Below are positions 43,823 to 53,414 of a DNA stretch of 64,000 nt, piece by piece; positions within the stretch are counted from its first letter, which is position 1, and each line of letters opens with the position of its first letter. A program made the position numbers and the translations under genes. Under the pieces are notes generated by a model. That model was given only the letters and a program-made list of their open reading frames with translations. It searched no databases and was not told the origin of the DNA. This DNA is from Pseudomonas sp. RIT409 (GTDB taxonomy: Bacteria > Pseudomonadota > Gammaproteobacteria > Pseudomonadales > Pseudomonadaceae). The stretch is from NCBI RefSeq assembly GCF_003052515.2, contig NZ_QARE02000002.1, forward strand, positions 186,001-250,000. Reading direction: 5' to 3'.

Positions 43823-45493
43823 ATGAAAAAGACCTCCCTCAAGACCTGGTTCAAAAGTGGCGCCCCCGGTGTGTGGATCAGCGCGGGTGCCGTATCGATC
43901 GCGGTCATCATGACGATCGGTTTGCTGGCCATCATTGCCGTGCGGGGGCTTGGGCACTTCTGGCCGGCAGACGTACTCTCCGCCACCTATGCGGTGCCGG
44001 GTCAGGCACCTCAGAAGCTGGTGGGGGAGTGGGTGCAGACCGAAGAGGTGCCGCGCGAACGCTTGAAGAGTGCCGGGCTGCCCGTGCCTGACCAGGGCCC
44101 GGAGTTCATGACACGAGACTTGTTCAAAGTCGGTAACCGCGATCTCAATCCCAGCGATTTCAACTGGGTCGTGGGGGAGTGGCTGACGGAGCAAAGCACG
44201 CCTGCCGACGTGATGACACTCGAACGGCGCGAATGGGGCAATTTCTACGGCTACCTGGTCAACGTAAAAGAAAGTGGCCACGTTGTCGCCGACGGTGACG
44301 CCGCATGGCCGCAACTTCAGGCGCGTCTTCAACGTGCACAGCGCATTTCCGAGGAACTCGGCGGTCTCGAGAAGACGGACATCGGTGCCATCAACCACGG
44401 TATCGAACGGCTGCGCCTGCGAGCGCGCAAGCTGGAGCTCGACGGCCAGCTAGGACCCGAAGCACAAGCTGACATGGCGGCCGAGCGCGCCGAATACGAG
44501 GCGCACTACAAGCAGGTCGAGTCCCGCTTGAGCGCATTGCGCGCCGAGGTCGGGCGCGACAGCCTGACGGCGCGGGATGCCAGCGGCAGGGAAGTCGAAA
44601 TCAACCTTGGCAAAGTCGTTCACGCCTATCGACCCAACGCGATGAGCGTGACATCAAAGCTAGGCTTCTACTTCATGAAGTTGGGGGAGTTCCTCAGCGA
44701 CGATCCGCGCGAGGCCAACACCGAGGGTGGCATTTTCCCGGCGATCTTCGGGACCGTCATGATGACGTTGATCATGGCCGTGGTCGTCACTCCGTTCGGC
44801 GTGCTGGCGGCAGTCTATCTGCGTGAGTATGCGCGGCAAGGGCCGGTGACGCGGCTGATCCGCATCGCCGTGAACAACCTCGCGGGCGTGCCGGCCATCG
44901 TCTACGGCGTCTTCGGCCTGGGCTTTTTTGTCTACGTACTCGGCGGCTCGTTGGATCAGCTGTTCTTCCCTGAAGCGTTGCCGGCACCGACCTTCGGCAC
45001 GCCCGGCCTGCTGTGGGCGTCGCTGACCTTGGCCTTGCTCGCGGTGCCGGTGGTGATCGTGGCCACCGAAGAGGGCTTGGCCCGTATTCCCTTGTCCTTG
45101 CGTGAAGGTTCGCTGGCCCTCGGCGCAACCCAGGCTGAAACGCTTTGGAAAATCGTGCTGCCCATGGCCAGCCCCGCCATGATGACCGGCTTGATTCTGG
45201 CGGTTGCCCGCGCCGCCGGTGAAGTGGCGCCGCTGATGCTGGTAGGGGTGGTCAAGCTGGCGCCATCCCTTCCGGTGGATGGTCATTATCCTTACTTGCA
45301 CCTCGACCAAAAGATCATGCACTTGGGCTTTCATATCTACGACGTGGGCTTCCAGAGCCCCAACGTCGAAGCCGCGCGGCCGCTGGTGTATGCCACTGCG
45401 CTGTTGTTGGTGCTGGTGATCGCCCTGCTGAACCTGTCGGCGGTGACGCTTCGCAACCGGCTCCGTGAAAAATACCGTGCGCTGGACGGCTAG
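43823..45493 (+). CDS. pstA: Phosphate ABC transporter permease PstA, with coiled-coil insertion
   Basis: A 556-residue permease (E. coli PstA has 296). One N-terminal helix (about 15-40) is followed by a periplasmic insertion to about residue 300. It includes a charged, heptad-like stretch (about 166-245, from ARLQRAQRISEELGG to RLSALRAEVG) that should form a coiled coil. The permease domain (about 300-545) contains NNLAGVPAIVYGVFGLGFF and EGSLALGATQAETLWKIVLP. It pairs with PstC in the inner membrane. The simultaneous enlargement of both permeases suggests the two insertions touch each other or PstS. Confidence 0.93.
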   Translation: MKKTSLKTWFKSGAPGVWISAGAVSIAVIMTIGLLAIIAVRGLGHFWPADVLSATYAVPGQAPQKLVGEWVQTEEVPRERLKSAGLPVPDQGPEFMTRDLFKVGNRDLNPSDFNWVVGEWLTEQSTPADVMTLERREWGNFYGYLVNVKESGHVVADGDAAWPQLQARLQRAQRISEELGGLEKTDIGAINHGIERLRLRARKLELDGQLGPEAQADMAAERAEYEAHYKQVESRLSALRAEVGRDSLTARDASGREVEINLGKVVHAYRPNAMSVTSKLGFYFMKLGEFLSDDPREANTEGGIFPAIFGTVMMTLIMAVVVTPFGVLAAVYLREYARQGPVTRLIRIAVNNLAGVPAIVYGVFGLGFFVYVLGGSLDQLFFPEALPAPTFGTPGLLWASLTLALLAVPVVIVATEEGLARIPLSLREGSLALGATQAETLWKIVLPMASPAMMTGLILAVARAAGEVAPLMLVGVVKLAPSLPVDGHYPYLHLDQKIMHLGFHIYDVGFQSPNVEAARPLVYATALLLVLVIALLNLSAVTLRNRLREKYRALDG

Positions 45494-45513
45494 AAGCAGC
45501 GGCGAGCGACAAA

Positions 45514-45575
45514 CTTCAGGCGGCAAGCTCAACGCCGCTCCGTGCTTTTCCGAACGTGCACCTTGCGGCTTGAAA
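45514..45575. repeat. Inverted repeat between pstA and pstB
   Basis: CTTCAGGCGGCAAG (45514-45527) pairs with CTTGCGGCTTGAAA (45562-45575) at 11 of 14 positions. It is similar in style to the pycA-pycB palindrome and likewise lies inside an operon. Confidence 0.55.
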
Positions 45576-45604
45576 CGTGCCGCAAAGACCGAAGCGAGAT
45601 AGAG

Positions 45605-46438
45605 ATGCAGAAAGATCCACAGACGCACGGCGTGAACCTATCGGCCATGGGGCGCAAGCGTCAGGGACAGGACTTCGCCGGCGAGGACATCGCGTTGGAA
45701 GTGCCCGGCCTTGACCTGTTCTACGGCGACAAGCAGGCACTCTTCGATATTCGGATGAACATTCCGAAACGGCGCGTGACCTCGTTCATCGGCCCCTCTG
45801 GCTGCGGCAAATCAACCTTGCTGCGCACCTTCAACCGCATGAACGATCTGGTGGACGGTTGCCGTGTGCAAGGCGAAATTCGCCTCGAAGGGCGTGACAT
45901 CAACACCAAGGGCGAAGATGTTGCCGAGTTGCGTCGTCGCGTGGGCATGGTGTTCCAGAAGCCGAACCCCTTTCCAAAAACGATTTATGAAAACGTCGTC
46001 TATGGCTTGCGCATTCAGGGCATCAACAAAAAGCGCCCTTTGGATGAAGCGGTCGAGTGGGCGTTGAAGGGCGCGGCCCTCTGGGAGGAGGTCAAAGACC
46101 GCCTCCACGAGTCGGCCCTTGGACTTTCCGGTGGTCAGCAGCAACGCCTGGTGATCGCACGCACCATCGCCGTCGAGCCTGAAGTCCTGCTGTTGGATGA
46201 GCCGTGCTCCGCGCTCGACCCGATCTCGACGTTAAAAGTCGAAGAGCTGATCTACGAACTGAAATCCAGATACACCATTGTGATCGTTACCCACAACATG
46301 CAGCAGGCGGCGCGTGTATCGGATTACACCGCTTTCATGCACATGGGCAAGGTAGTCGAGTTTGGGGACACCGATACGCTGTTCACCAATCCGACCAAAA
46401 AGCAGACTGAAGACTACATAACCGGTCGTTACGGCTAG
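45605..46438 (+). CDS. pstB: Phosphate ABC transporter ATP-binding protein
   Basis: A 277-residue ATPase driving phosphate import and also needed for repression of PhoR when phosphate is plentiful. Walker A is GPSGCGKST (63-71), the signature LSGGQQQR, Walker [14 protein letters not shown] and the switch histidine in [12 protein letters not shown]. It starts 111 bases after pstA; the gap holds an inverted repeat that could alter expression relative to the permeases. phoU follows after 54 bases. Confidence 0.97.
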   Translation: MQKDPQTHGVNLSAMGRKRQGQDFAGEDIALEVPGLDLFYGDKQALFDIRMNIPKRRVTSFIGPSGCGKSTLLRTFNRMNDLVDGCRVQGEIRLEGRDINTKGEDVAELRRRVGMVFQKPNPFPKTIYENVVYGLRIQGINKKRPLDEAVEWALKGAALWEEVKDRLHESALGLSGGQQQRLVIARTIAVEPEVLLLDEPCSALDPISTLKVEELIYELKSRYTIVIVTHNMQQAARVSDYTAFMHMGKVVEFGDTDTLFTNPTKKQTEDYITGRYG

Positions 46439-46492
46439 CACGTGCTTCGTCAGCCCTGAACCACCGCGCAATCAATCGGACGGACACCCAGC

Positions 46493-47251
46493 ATGATCAA
46501 AGACAGCCATACACATCACATCTCCCAGCAGTTCAACGCTGAGCTGGAAGACGTTCGCAGCCACCTGCTGGAAATGGGGGGGCTGGTCGAGAAGCAGGTC
46601 AACGATGCCGTGACCGCACTGATCGAAGCCGACTCGGGGTTGGCCCAGCGGGTTCGTGAAGTCGACGATCGCATCAACCAGATGGAACGTAACATCGATG
46701 AAGAGTGCTTGCGCATTCTGGCTCGCCGCCAACCCGCGGCCTCGGATCTGCGCCTGATCATCAGCATTTCCAAGTCGGTCATCGATCTGGAGCGCATCGG
46801 AGACGAATCCACCAAGATCGCCCGTCGCGCCATTCAATTGTGCGAGGAAGGTGAATCGCCGCGGGGGTACGTGGAGGTCCGCCACATCAGTGATCAGGTC
46901 AGCAAGATGGTGCGTGACGCGCTTGACTCGTTCGCCCGCTTCGACGCGGACCTCGCCCTGGCGGTAGCGCAATATGACAAAAACATCGACCGCGAGTACA
47001 AGACAGCCCTGCGTGAACTGGTCACGTACATGATGGAAGACCCCCGTTCGATTTCACGCGTGCTGAATGTGATCTGGGCACTGCGTTCACTGGAACGTAT
47101 TGGCGACCATGCGCGCAACATCGCTGAGCTCGTGATCTATTTGGTGCGGGGTACCGATGTGCGCCACCTGGGCCTCAAGCGCATGCAGGAAGAAGTCAAA
47201 GGGCTGTCTGCAGAAATGCCTAATGTTCCAGACTCGCCTGACGATAAGTAA
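46493..47251 (+). CDS. phoU: Phosphate signalling protein PhoU
   Basis: A 252-residue all-helical protein of two three-helix bundles, each with a metal-binding E/D-x-x-x-D-type pattern (DDRINQMERNIDEECL near 60; AQYDKNIDREYKTALREL near 160). PhoU links the Pst transporter's state to PhoR and keeps the Pho regulon off when phosphate is available. It is the last gene of the pst operon, ended by a terminator 20 bases downstream. Confidence 0.96.
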   Translation: MIKDSHTHHISQQFNAELEDVRSHLLEMGGLVEKQVNDAVTALIEADSGLAQRVREVDDRINQMERNIDEECLRILARRQPAASDLRLIISISKSVIDLERIGDESTKIARRAIQLCEEGESPRGYVEVRHISDQVSKMVRDALDSFARFDADLALAVAQYDKNIDREYKTALRELVTYMMEDPRSISRVLNVIWALRSLERIGDHARNIAELVIYLVRGTDVRHLGLKRMQEEVKGLSAEMPNVPDSPDDK

Positions 47252-47270
47252 TATTGCCTGAGAAAAAACG

Positions 47271-47295
47271 CCTGGCGAACGCCGGGCTTTTTTTT
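47271..47295 (+). terminator. Intrinsic terminator of the pst-phoU operon
   Basis: CCTGGCG-AA-CGCCGGG (one G-T pair) followed by CTTTTTTTT, 20 bases past the phoU stop. Confidence 0.85.
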
Positions 47296-47434
47296 GGGCA
47301 GCCAGCCGGTCTGGCCTCCCTATTTTTCAGTCACCCGCGAATACAATGTCCCGGTGTCGTCAAACAATTTGGCAGTTGGCCACCAGCCAGCGATATGCTC
47401 GCCATTTGCGGTGAACACGCCATCAGGAGCGTCG

Positions 47435-48331
47435 ATGAGTAAAGTCAGTGTGTTGGTCGTGGATGATGCGCCGTTCATTCGCGATCTGGTCAAGAAAGGT
47501 CTGCGCAACGCTTTTCCCGGCATCACTTTGGAAGATGCGGTCAATGGCCGCAAAGCTCAGATACTGCTGACCAAGGAAGCGTTCGATCTGGTGCTCTGCG
47601 ATTGGGAAATGCCCGAGATGTCCGGGCTCGAGTTGTTGACCTGGTGCCGTCAGCAGGAAAGCCTGAAAACCATGCCGTTCATCATGGTGACCAGTCGTGG
47701 CGACAAAGAAAACGTTATTCAAGCGATTCAGGCGGGTGTTTCCGACTTCATTGGCAAGCCGTTCACCAACGAACAATTGCTGACCAAGGTGAAAAAAGCG
47801 CTGCACAAAGTCGGCAAACTTGACGCCCTGATGAGCAGTGCGCCCCGCCCCACTGCGGCATTTGCCAACGATTCGTTGGGTGCGCTCACAGGTAATCGTC
47901 CTGAAGTGGTGTCCGCTACTCCAGCCGCTGCTGCCCAACCTTTGGTCAAGCCCCAACCCACGCCTGCGCCCGCTGCAGCTGCCCCTGCCCCGACTGGCAG
48001 AGGGCAAGGTCAGTTGCGCTTGCCCAGCGGCGCTCAGCAATGCGTGATCAAGGCCCTGACGCTCAAGGAGGCGTTACTCATCGTGCGTCGCGGTGAAGTC
48101 CTGCCACAGATTCTCGATGGTGCGGTGCTGGATCTTGAGCAAGGAGAGAACGCTGAAGTGGCCCGCCTGAACGGCTACCTCCATGCGATTGCAGCGTTTG
48201 AGCAGAAGCCGGACAGCGACTGGTTGCAACTGACATTCCGCTTTGTCGATCAAGACACCCAGAAGCTCGATTACTTGTCGCGTCTGATTGCCCGTGGTAC
48301 TGCGCAGAAGCATTTCGTTCCGGGCGCGTAA
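47435..48331 (+). CDS. CheY-like response regulator with C-terminal domain of unknown function
   Basis: A 298-residue protein starting at the ATG at 47435, after CAGGAGCGTCG. The receiver domain (about 3-125) has the acidic pair Asp10-Asp11, the phosphoacceptor Asp56 (LVLCDWEMPEMSG) and Lys109 in IGKPFTN. After an Ala/Pro-rich linker (about 150-190) comes a C-terminal domain of about 100 residues with no DNA-binding or enzyme motif that I recognise; parts (LKEALLIVRRGEVLPQILDGAVLDLEQGE) are found in the same gene next to phoU in other Pseudomonas, as I recall. No histidine kinase gene is adjacent, so its kinase may be elsewhere. Confidence 0.85.
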   Translation: MSKVSVLVVDDAPFIRDLVKKGLRNAFPGITLEDAVNGRKAQILLTKEAFDLVLCDWEMPEMSGLELLTWCRQQESLKTMPFIMVTSRGDKENVIQAIQAGVSDFIGKPFTNEQLLTKVKKALHKVGKLDALMSSAPRPTAAFANDSLGALTGNRPEVVSATPAAAAQPLVKPQPTPAPAAAAPAPTGRGQGQLRLPSGAQQCVIKALTLKEALLIVRRGEVLPQILDGAVLDLEQGENAEVARLNGYLHAIAAFEQKPDSDWLQLTFRFVDQDTQKLDYLSRLIARGTAQKHFVPGA

Positions 48332-48543
48332 GCGCCTGAATCCATAGGGGGCTGAACTGTCGAGGGAGACTGCCGCGACAGACGCCCCTTTGCGTTGCAT
48401 AGAATTTGCACAACCCCAGGCGCCCGGCCCTGACGCGATTTCCTTGACGCTTCGTCTATTACCGATTGATACGGTTGAGTCCCGTTTCATCGGTATCGCT
48501 GTTAGGCTGGCGCCCATTGTTCTCCAACGCCAGGCCTATCCAG

Positions 48544-49452
48544 ATGTTAGAGCGCTTGCTGGTGGTGTGTGCATTCCTGCTGGCTGCGCAATCGGCCGCC
48601 GCCGTCACCATCTATCGATATACCGACGCCAATGGGGTGGTTTCGTTTACCGACCATCCCGTGCCCGGCGCGCAGGTGATGAAGCTGCGTGAGCGCATGG
48701 TCGAGCGCATCGACAGCCAAGTGCGCTTGAGTGTCCGGAAGGCCAAGGGCACGGACAGCCTTTACGTGCGCAACGATCTGTACGCGCCGGTCGAGGTGGA
48801 ACTCAGGCTCTCGGGCGTCAAGAACGTCATAGGTGTCACCGATCAAGTCATCCGGCGTACCCTCCCTGCGCGCAGCAACGAACGCCTGATTGCCCTCAGC
48901 CCGCAGATCCCGAGCAAGGCCATGGCCTACAAACCCAGCCTGCGCTCGACGATGGGAGATCCGGTGCGGGGCATCGCGAACAGCAGCGGGGGATATCGGT
49001 ATCCGCTGCCCTGGATTGGCGGGCCGTTTCGTATAAGCCAAGGCCCCAACGGCGCCTACAGCCATGTGGGCGCCAAGAGCCGCTACGCCATCGATATCGC
49101 CATGCCAGAGGGCACGCCCATCATCGCCGCGCGGAGCGGGACTGTGATTAAAACGGAGAACAACCAGTCAGGCCGAGGGGTCAATCCGTCCGGCAACTTC
49201 GTGCGGATTCTTCACGATGACGGGACGATGGGCGTCTATCTGCACCTGAAACAGGGCTCTGTCAGCGTCAAGGAAGGAGACCGGGTGGTAGTAGGCACGC
49301 CGTTGGGCCGCTCGGGAAATACCGGCAACAGCACCGGCCCGCATCTGCACTTCGTGGTACAGCGCAACGTGGGGCTTGCGCTGGAGTCGATTCCGTATGA
49401 ATTCGCTCAGCCGGTGCAGAGCCTGCCGAATTTTGCGGTGGGTGGGAATTGA
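48544..49452 (+). CDS. M23 family peptidoglycan peptidase with DUF4124 domain
   Basis: A 302-residue secreted protein. A signal peptide (MLERLLVVCAFLLAAQSAAA) is followed by a DUF4124 segment (VTIYRYTDANGVVSFTDHPVPGA, about 21-45), a middle domain, and a C-terminal LytM/M23 domain. Its zinc ligands are visible: His and Asp in SHVGAKSRYAIDIAMPEGTPI (about 182-203) and the HLHF motif near 275. All expected ligands are present, so an active endopeptidase cutting peptidoglycan cross-bridges is likely. Homologues sit in the same place near phoU and phoR in other Pseudomonas. Confidence 0.9.
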   Translation: MLERLLVVCAFLLAAQSAAAVTIYRYTDANGVVSFTDHPVPGAQVMKLRERMVERIDSQVRLSVRKAKGTDSLYVRNDLYAPVEVELRLSGVKNVIGVTDQVIRRTLPARSNERLIALSPQIPSKAMAYKPSLRSTMGDPVRGIANSSGGYRYPLPWIGGPFRISQGPNGAYSHVGAKSRYAIDIAMPEGTPIIAARSGTVIKTENNQSGRGVNPSGNFVRILHDDGTMGVYLHLKQGSVSVKEGDRVVVGTPLGRSGNTGNSTGPHLHFVVQRNVGLALESIPYEFAQPVQSLPNFAVGGN

Positions 49453-49761
49453 GGCGAGGCTGTACGTATTCGCATGAGTGATTCTTCCCAGCAATCCGCC
49501 CTGATTTGATCCGACCTTTCTTTTGGTGTGAAACCGGTGGGGCTGCCCCTCTGCGGCGGCTTCGCAGCACAGATTCAGAAATGGACCGAACGAGCAGTCC
49601 GCAAACTGGCTCGCGGCCAAGAGCAGCTGGTATCACTGCTCCTGACCGCCGTCGTCACCGACCTCACCCGCGGCCCAATCAAGGCCGGGGTGGCGAACAG
49701 CTGGAGAGCATGGCTACTCGTATCGCAAGGCTGCTGGCAAAGATTTTCAACAAGCCTTGCC
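49453..49761. other. Intergenic region, 309 bases
   Basis: Between the convergent M23 peptidase and CorC-like genes. No gene, terminator with a T-run or known RNA was found by eye. A GGGGCTGCCCC palindrome and a GCGGCTTCGC stretch, the kind common in Pseudomonas intergenic DNA, lie near 49537-49568. Confidence 0.4.
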
Positions 49762-51102
49762 TCAATCCAGCTTCAACACCTTCGCCAGCACGATCTTCGG
49801 CCCTTTCATCTTTTTGATGATGATGCGCAGGCCTTCGACTTCCATCACTTCTTCTTCCTCAGGCACACGCTTGAGGCTGTCGTAGATCAGGCCCGCCAAT
49901 GTCTCGGCTTCGACGTGGTCCAGGTCGATGCCCAGCAACCGCTCGACCTTGAACAGCGGGGTGTCGCCGCGCACCAGCAGTTTGCCAGGCTGATAGGCCA
50001 GGATGCCGCGCTCGGCCTTGCGGTGTTCGTCCTGAATGTCGCCGACCAGCACCTCGAGCACGTCTTCCATGGTCAGGTAGCCGATCACTTTGCCGTCCGC
50101 TTCTTCCACCAGCGCGAAGTGCGCACTGCCTTGGCGGAATTGTTCCAGAAGACGGGACAGAGGCATGTGTTTGGACACGCGTTCCAGCGGGCGGGTCAGC
50201 TCCGACAGGTTGAACGACTCGGGAAGGTGATCGAGCGCCGCCAGTTCGAGGAGCAAATCCTTGATATGCAACAGCCCAACGAACTCCTCGCGTTCCGAGT
50301 CATACACGGGGTAGCGGCTGAATTTATGGCGGCGGAACATGGCCAAGATGTCTTTGAGCGGCGCATCGGCATAAAGAATGACCATGTCTTCGCGAGAGTT
50401 GGCCCAGTCGACCACTTCCAGCTCGCCCATTTCCACGGCGGAGGCCAGAACACGCATGCCTTGGTCGCTGGGGTCCTGGCCGCGGCTGGAGTGCAGAATC
50501 AGCTTGAGCTCTTCGCGGCTGTAGTGGTGCTCATGATGAGGCCCCGGTTCACCCTGGCCGGCGATGCGCAGAATGCCGTTGGCACTCGCGTTGAGCAGGT
50601 AAATGGCGGGGTACATGATCCAGTAGAACAGGTAGAGCGGCACAGCGGTCCACAGCGACAGCAGCTCGGGCTTGCGGATCGCCCAGGATTTGGGAGCCAA
50701 CTCGCCGACCACGATGTGCAGATAAGAGATGACGAAGAACGCTGTGAAGAACGATACGCCTTTGATCACTTCAGGCGAGATGACGCCCGCGGCTTCCAGC
50801 AACGGTGCCAGCAGGTGCGCGAAAGCGGGCTCACCGACCCAGCCAAGCCCCAGCGACGCGAGGGTGATACCCAATTGGCACGCCGACAGATAGGCGTCGA
50901 GTTGGTTATGTACCGTCCGGAGAATGCGGCCCCGCCAGCCGTTTTGCTCGGCGATGGCTTCCACGCGGGTGGAGCGCAGTTTGACCATGGCGAACTCTGC
51001 GGCAACGAAAAATCCGTTGAGCAGGACCAGAATCATTGCGAAGAGAATCATGCCGAAGTCGGCAAAAAGTGAAGCCAGGTTGATACCAGGGGAAGGGTCC
51101 AT
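49762..51102 (-). CDS. CorC/HlyC-family (CNNM-CBS) membrane protein
   Basis: A 446-residue protein. An N-terminal CNNM/DUF21 domain with three to four helices (FADFGMILFAMILVLLNGFFVAAEFAMVKLRSTRVEAI) is followed by a CBS pair (about 210-340) and a C-terminal CorC_HlyC domain with GDTPLFKVERLLGIDL and LIYDSLKRVPEEEEVMEVEGLRIII. Homologues export or regulate Mg2+ or Co2+; the old name hemolysin is misleading. The ATG at 51102 (MDPSPGINLASL) is preferred to a TTG 75 bases upstream. It lies 99 bases downstream of phoR on the same strand. Confidence 0.9.
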   Translation of the reverse strand: MDPSPGINLASLFADFGMILFAMILVLLNGFFVAAEFAMVKLRSTRVEAIAEQNGWRGRILRTVHNQLDAYLSACQLGITLASLGLGWVGEPAFAHLLAPLLEAAGVISPEVIKGVSFFTAFFVISYLHIVVGELAPKSWAIRKPELLSLWTAVPLYLFYWIMYPAIYLLNASANGILRIAGQGEPGPHHEHHYSREELKLILHSSRGQDPSDQGMRVLASAVEMGELEVVDWANSREDMVILYADAPLKDILAMFRRHKFSRYPVYDSEREEFVGLLHIKDLLLELAALDHLPESFNLSELTRPLERVSKHMPLSRLLEQFRQGSAHFALVEEADGKVIGYLTMEDVLEVLVGDIQDEHRKAERGILAYQPGKLLVRGDTPLFKVERLLGIDLDHVEAETLAGLIYDSLKRVPEEEEVMEVEGLRIIIKKMKGPKIVLAKVLKLD

Positions 51103-51201
51103 GATGGAGTTTTGCAGGTTCCGTTTCAAAATAAGGATGAAATAAGCCCTCACGGATGGAGGGCCCAAGCAGCGCAATCTAGCGGGTATCTAGCGCCATT
51201 G

Positions 51202-52503
51202 CTAGGGTTTGGTCATCTGTGCAGGGGCGAAGTTGCAGATAAACAGGCTGCCTTTGCCGAGCACGCTGTTGATCTCCAGCGCGCCGCGATGACGAAGCAG
51301 AACGTGTTTGACGATCGCCAGGCCCAACCCGGTGCCACCAGTGTTGGACGCGCGGCTGGAGTCGACCCGGTAAAAGCGCTCGGTCAAGCGAGGTATGTGT
51401 TTGGTGTCGATGCCGATGCCTGAATCCTGCACACTCAAATGCGCTCCGCGCCCGTCCGCCCACCAGCGGATGCGGATCGTGCCGTCGGCGGGGGTGTACT
51501 TCACCGCGTTGAAGATCAGGTTGGAGAAGGCACTGCGTAATTCCGCCTCGCTGCCTTTGAGGCTCACCTCATCTTCGATGGCCAGCGTGATCTGCTGATT
51601 CTTGCTGCCTGACAGCGCCTGAGCGTCATGGGTGATGCTCTTTAGCAGGGGGGCGATGGCAACAGGGTGGTTGTCGGAGGGGTAGTCAGTGGCTTCGAGC
51701 TTGGCCAGCAGCAACAAGTCGTTGAGCAACGTTTGCATGCGCTCACCCTGTTGTTGCATCTGTTGCAACGCCCGACTCCAGCGGGGGTTCACCTCTTCGA
51801 CGTTGTCCAGCAGCGTCTCCAGGTAGCCGCAGATGACCGTCAGCGGGGTGCGGAGCTCGTGAGATACATTGGCGACGAAGTCTTTGCGCATCTGTTCGAG
51901 TTGATGCAAGCGCGTCACATCTCGCACGAGCATGAGATGCTCGTTGTTGCCATAGCGCGTGATCAGCATTTGAATGCGCATGCGGTCGCTGGCAGGTGAG
52001 GGAATTTCAAGTGGCTCGGCGTAATTGGCCTGTTCGAAATACTCTTTGAAGCGTGGATGCCGCACCAGATTGGTCACGGGTTGGCCGCTATCTTGTGGCG
52101 TTTTCAGGCCCAGCAGCGTTTCAGCGGCGCGGTTCCACCATTCGAGGTTGCCTTCGCTGTCGAGCATGATGACAGCGTCCCTGAGTGCGGCGGTCGATTC
52201 CTGAACGCGATCAATGACCGCCTGCAAGCGCCCGCGCACGCGTTGGTCGCGCCGTTGCAAATGGTAGATGCTGTCGAAAACGTCGCCCCACAGTCCATAG
52301 CCGTCCGGCGGTGGCTCATCGGGCGTGTGGTGGCGTAACCACTCATGCAGGCGTAGCAGCTGCTTGAGTGTCCAGGCCAGGTACAGCCCCAGACCGATCG
52401 CCAGGCACCCGCCGTAATGCCCGCTGACAAGCCCGGCCAGCAGCGAGGCGCTGACCAACAGCAGCAGGTGGCGTATCAGGGTGCCATGCCAGTTTTGATT
52501 CAA
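51202..52503 (-). CDS. phoR: Phosphate regulon sensor histidine kinase
   Basis: A 433-residue kinase. One or two N-terminal membrane segments (about 9-45) without a periplasmic sensor loop are followed by a short DUF3329-like segment, a PAS domain (about 100-190), HisKA with the phosphoacceptor His215 in NVSHELRTPLTV, and the HATPase domain with NLIFNAVKYT and DSGIGID and GGTGLGLAIVKH. This is PhoR, which autophosphorylates under phosphate limitation and passes the phosphate to PhoB. phoB lies 51 bases upstream on the same strand. Confidence 0.96.
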   Translation of the reverse strand: MNQNWHGTLIRHLLLLVSASLLAGLVSGHYGGCLAIGLGLYLAWTLKQLLRLHEWLRHHTPDEPPPDGYGLWGDVFDSIYHLQRRDQRVRGRLQAVIDRVQESTAALRDAVIMLDSEGNLEWWNRAAETLLGLKTPQDSGQPVTNLVRHPRFKEYFEQANYAEPLEIPSPASDRMRIQMLITRYGNNEHLMLVRDVTRLHQLEQMRKDFVANVSHELRTPLTVICGYLETLLDNVEEVNPRWSRALQQMQQQGERMQTLLNDLLLLAKLEATDYPSDNHPVAIAPLLKSITHDAQALSGSKNQQITLAIEDEVSLKGSEAELRSAFSNLIFNAVKYTPADGTIRIRWWADGRGAHLSVQDSGIGIDTKHIPRLTERFYRVDSSRASNTGGTGLGLAIVKHVLLRHRGALEINSVLGKGSLFICNFAPAQMTKP

Positions 52504-52554
52504 TTAACGCGTCCTTGTCTTTCAGCGTCATGCTGACCTTCGCCAAAAGCCTGT

Positions 52555-53244
52555 TCAGCTTTTGGTGGAGAAACGGTAACCAGTACCGCGGACGGTTTGT
52601 ACCAGATTTTCGTAGGCATCACCGAGGGCTTTGCGCAGGCGACGAATGTGCACATCGACGGTGCGCTCTTCGACGTAAACGTTGCCGCCCCAGACCTGAT
52701 CCAGCAATTGCCCGCGGGTATAGGCGCGTTCCTGGTGGGTCATGAAGAACTGCAGCAGGCGATACTCGGTGGGGCCCATTTCCGCAGGCTTGCCGTCGAT
52801 GGTGACGCGATGGCTGATCGGGTCGAGCAGCAAACCGCCGACTTCGATGGGTGACTCACCGTCGTTGGGGCCTGCGCGCCGCAACACGGCCTTGAGGCGC
52901 GCGACCAATTCGCGAGGGGAAAAGGGTTTGGTGATGTAATCGTCGGCGCCGACTTCCAGGCCTTGGATCTTGTTGTCCTCTTCGCCCTTGGCCGTCAGCA
53001 TGATGATCGGGATGTCGCCGGTCAGTTCGTCACGCTTGAGTCGGCGCGCCAGCTCGATGCCGGAGGTGCCGGGCAGCATCCAGTCGAGCAGGATAAGGTC
53101 GGGTTTACGGTCGACAATGACGGCGTGCGCTTGCTGAGAGTTTTCCGCCTCCATGCAGTCATAGCCGGCCATTTCCAGTGCGACGGCGATCATTTCGCGA
53201 ATCGGCGCTTCGTCGTCGACGATCAGAATGCTCCTGCCAACCAT
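52555..53244 (-). CDS. phoB: Phosphate regulon response regulator
   Basis: A 229-residue OmpR-type regulator. The receiver domain has Asp10-Asp11, phosphoacceptor Asp54 ([10 protein letters not shown]) and Lys105 in ITKPFS; the C-terminal winged helix (about 130-225) contains [49 protein letters not shown] in scattered identity to PhoB. It activates promoters with Pho boxes by contacting sigma70. Its own upstream region carries a Pho box at 53298-53315 reading toward it, so autoactivation is likely. Confidence 0.97.
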   Translation of the reverse strand: MVGRSILIVDDEAPIREMIAVALEMAGYDCMEAENSQQAHAVIVDRKPDLILLDWMLPGTSGIELARRLKRDELTGDIPIIMLTAKGEEDNKIQGLEVGADDYITKPFSPRELVARLKAVLRRAGPNDGESPIEVGGLLLDPISHRVTIDGKPAEMGPTEYRLLQFFMTHQERAYTRGQLLDQVWGGNVYVEERTVDVHIRRLRKALGDAYENLVQTVRGTGYRFSTKS

Positions 53245-53256
53245 GCCTCGAACCTC

Positions 53257-53274
53257 ATGTCATTTAACTGTCTT
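53257..53274 (+). promoter_or_regulatory. Possible Pho box reading toward the COG4315 gene
   Basis: ATGTCATTTAACTGTCTT has two half-sites 11 bp apart (ATGTCAT, CTGTCTT) on the plus strand. Nine bases downstream TAGATA (53284-53289) could be a -10. It lies within the phoB leader. Confidence 0.45.
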
Positions 53275-53297
53275 GGGCCGCATTAGATAACGGAATT

Positions 53298-53315
53298 ATT
53301 GCAGTCGTGTGACAG
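53298..53315 (-). promoter_or_regulatory. Pho box of phoB
   Basis: Read on the minus strand: CTGTCACACGACTGCAAT, two half-sites 11 bp apart, the first perfect. A TATCTA sequence eight bases downstream is a likely -10. Confidence 0.65.
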
Positions 53316-53414
53316 GTTAATGCGAATGAGGCGAGAAGTCTGGGCTCCAGCTAGACTATCGGCCCTGTCCTACAAGAAATGTCGAAGCAACGACGAACAA
53401 AAGAGGATCTACCG

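Noticed and set aside
49528..51072. Plus-strand open frame of 514 codons opposite the CorC-like gene
   Set aside because: Antisense of a well-identified gene; no domain.
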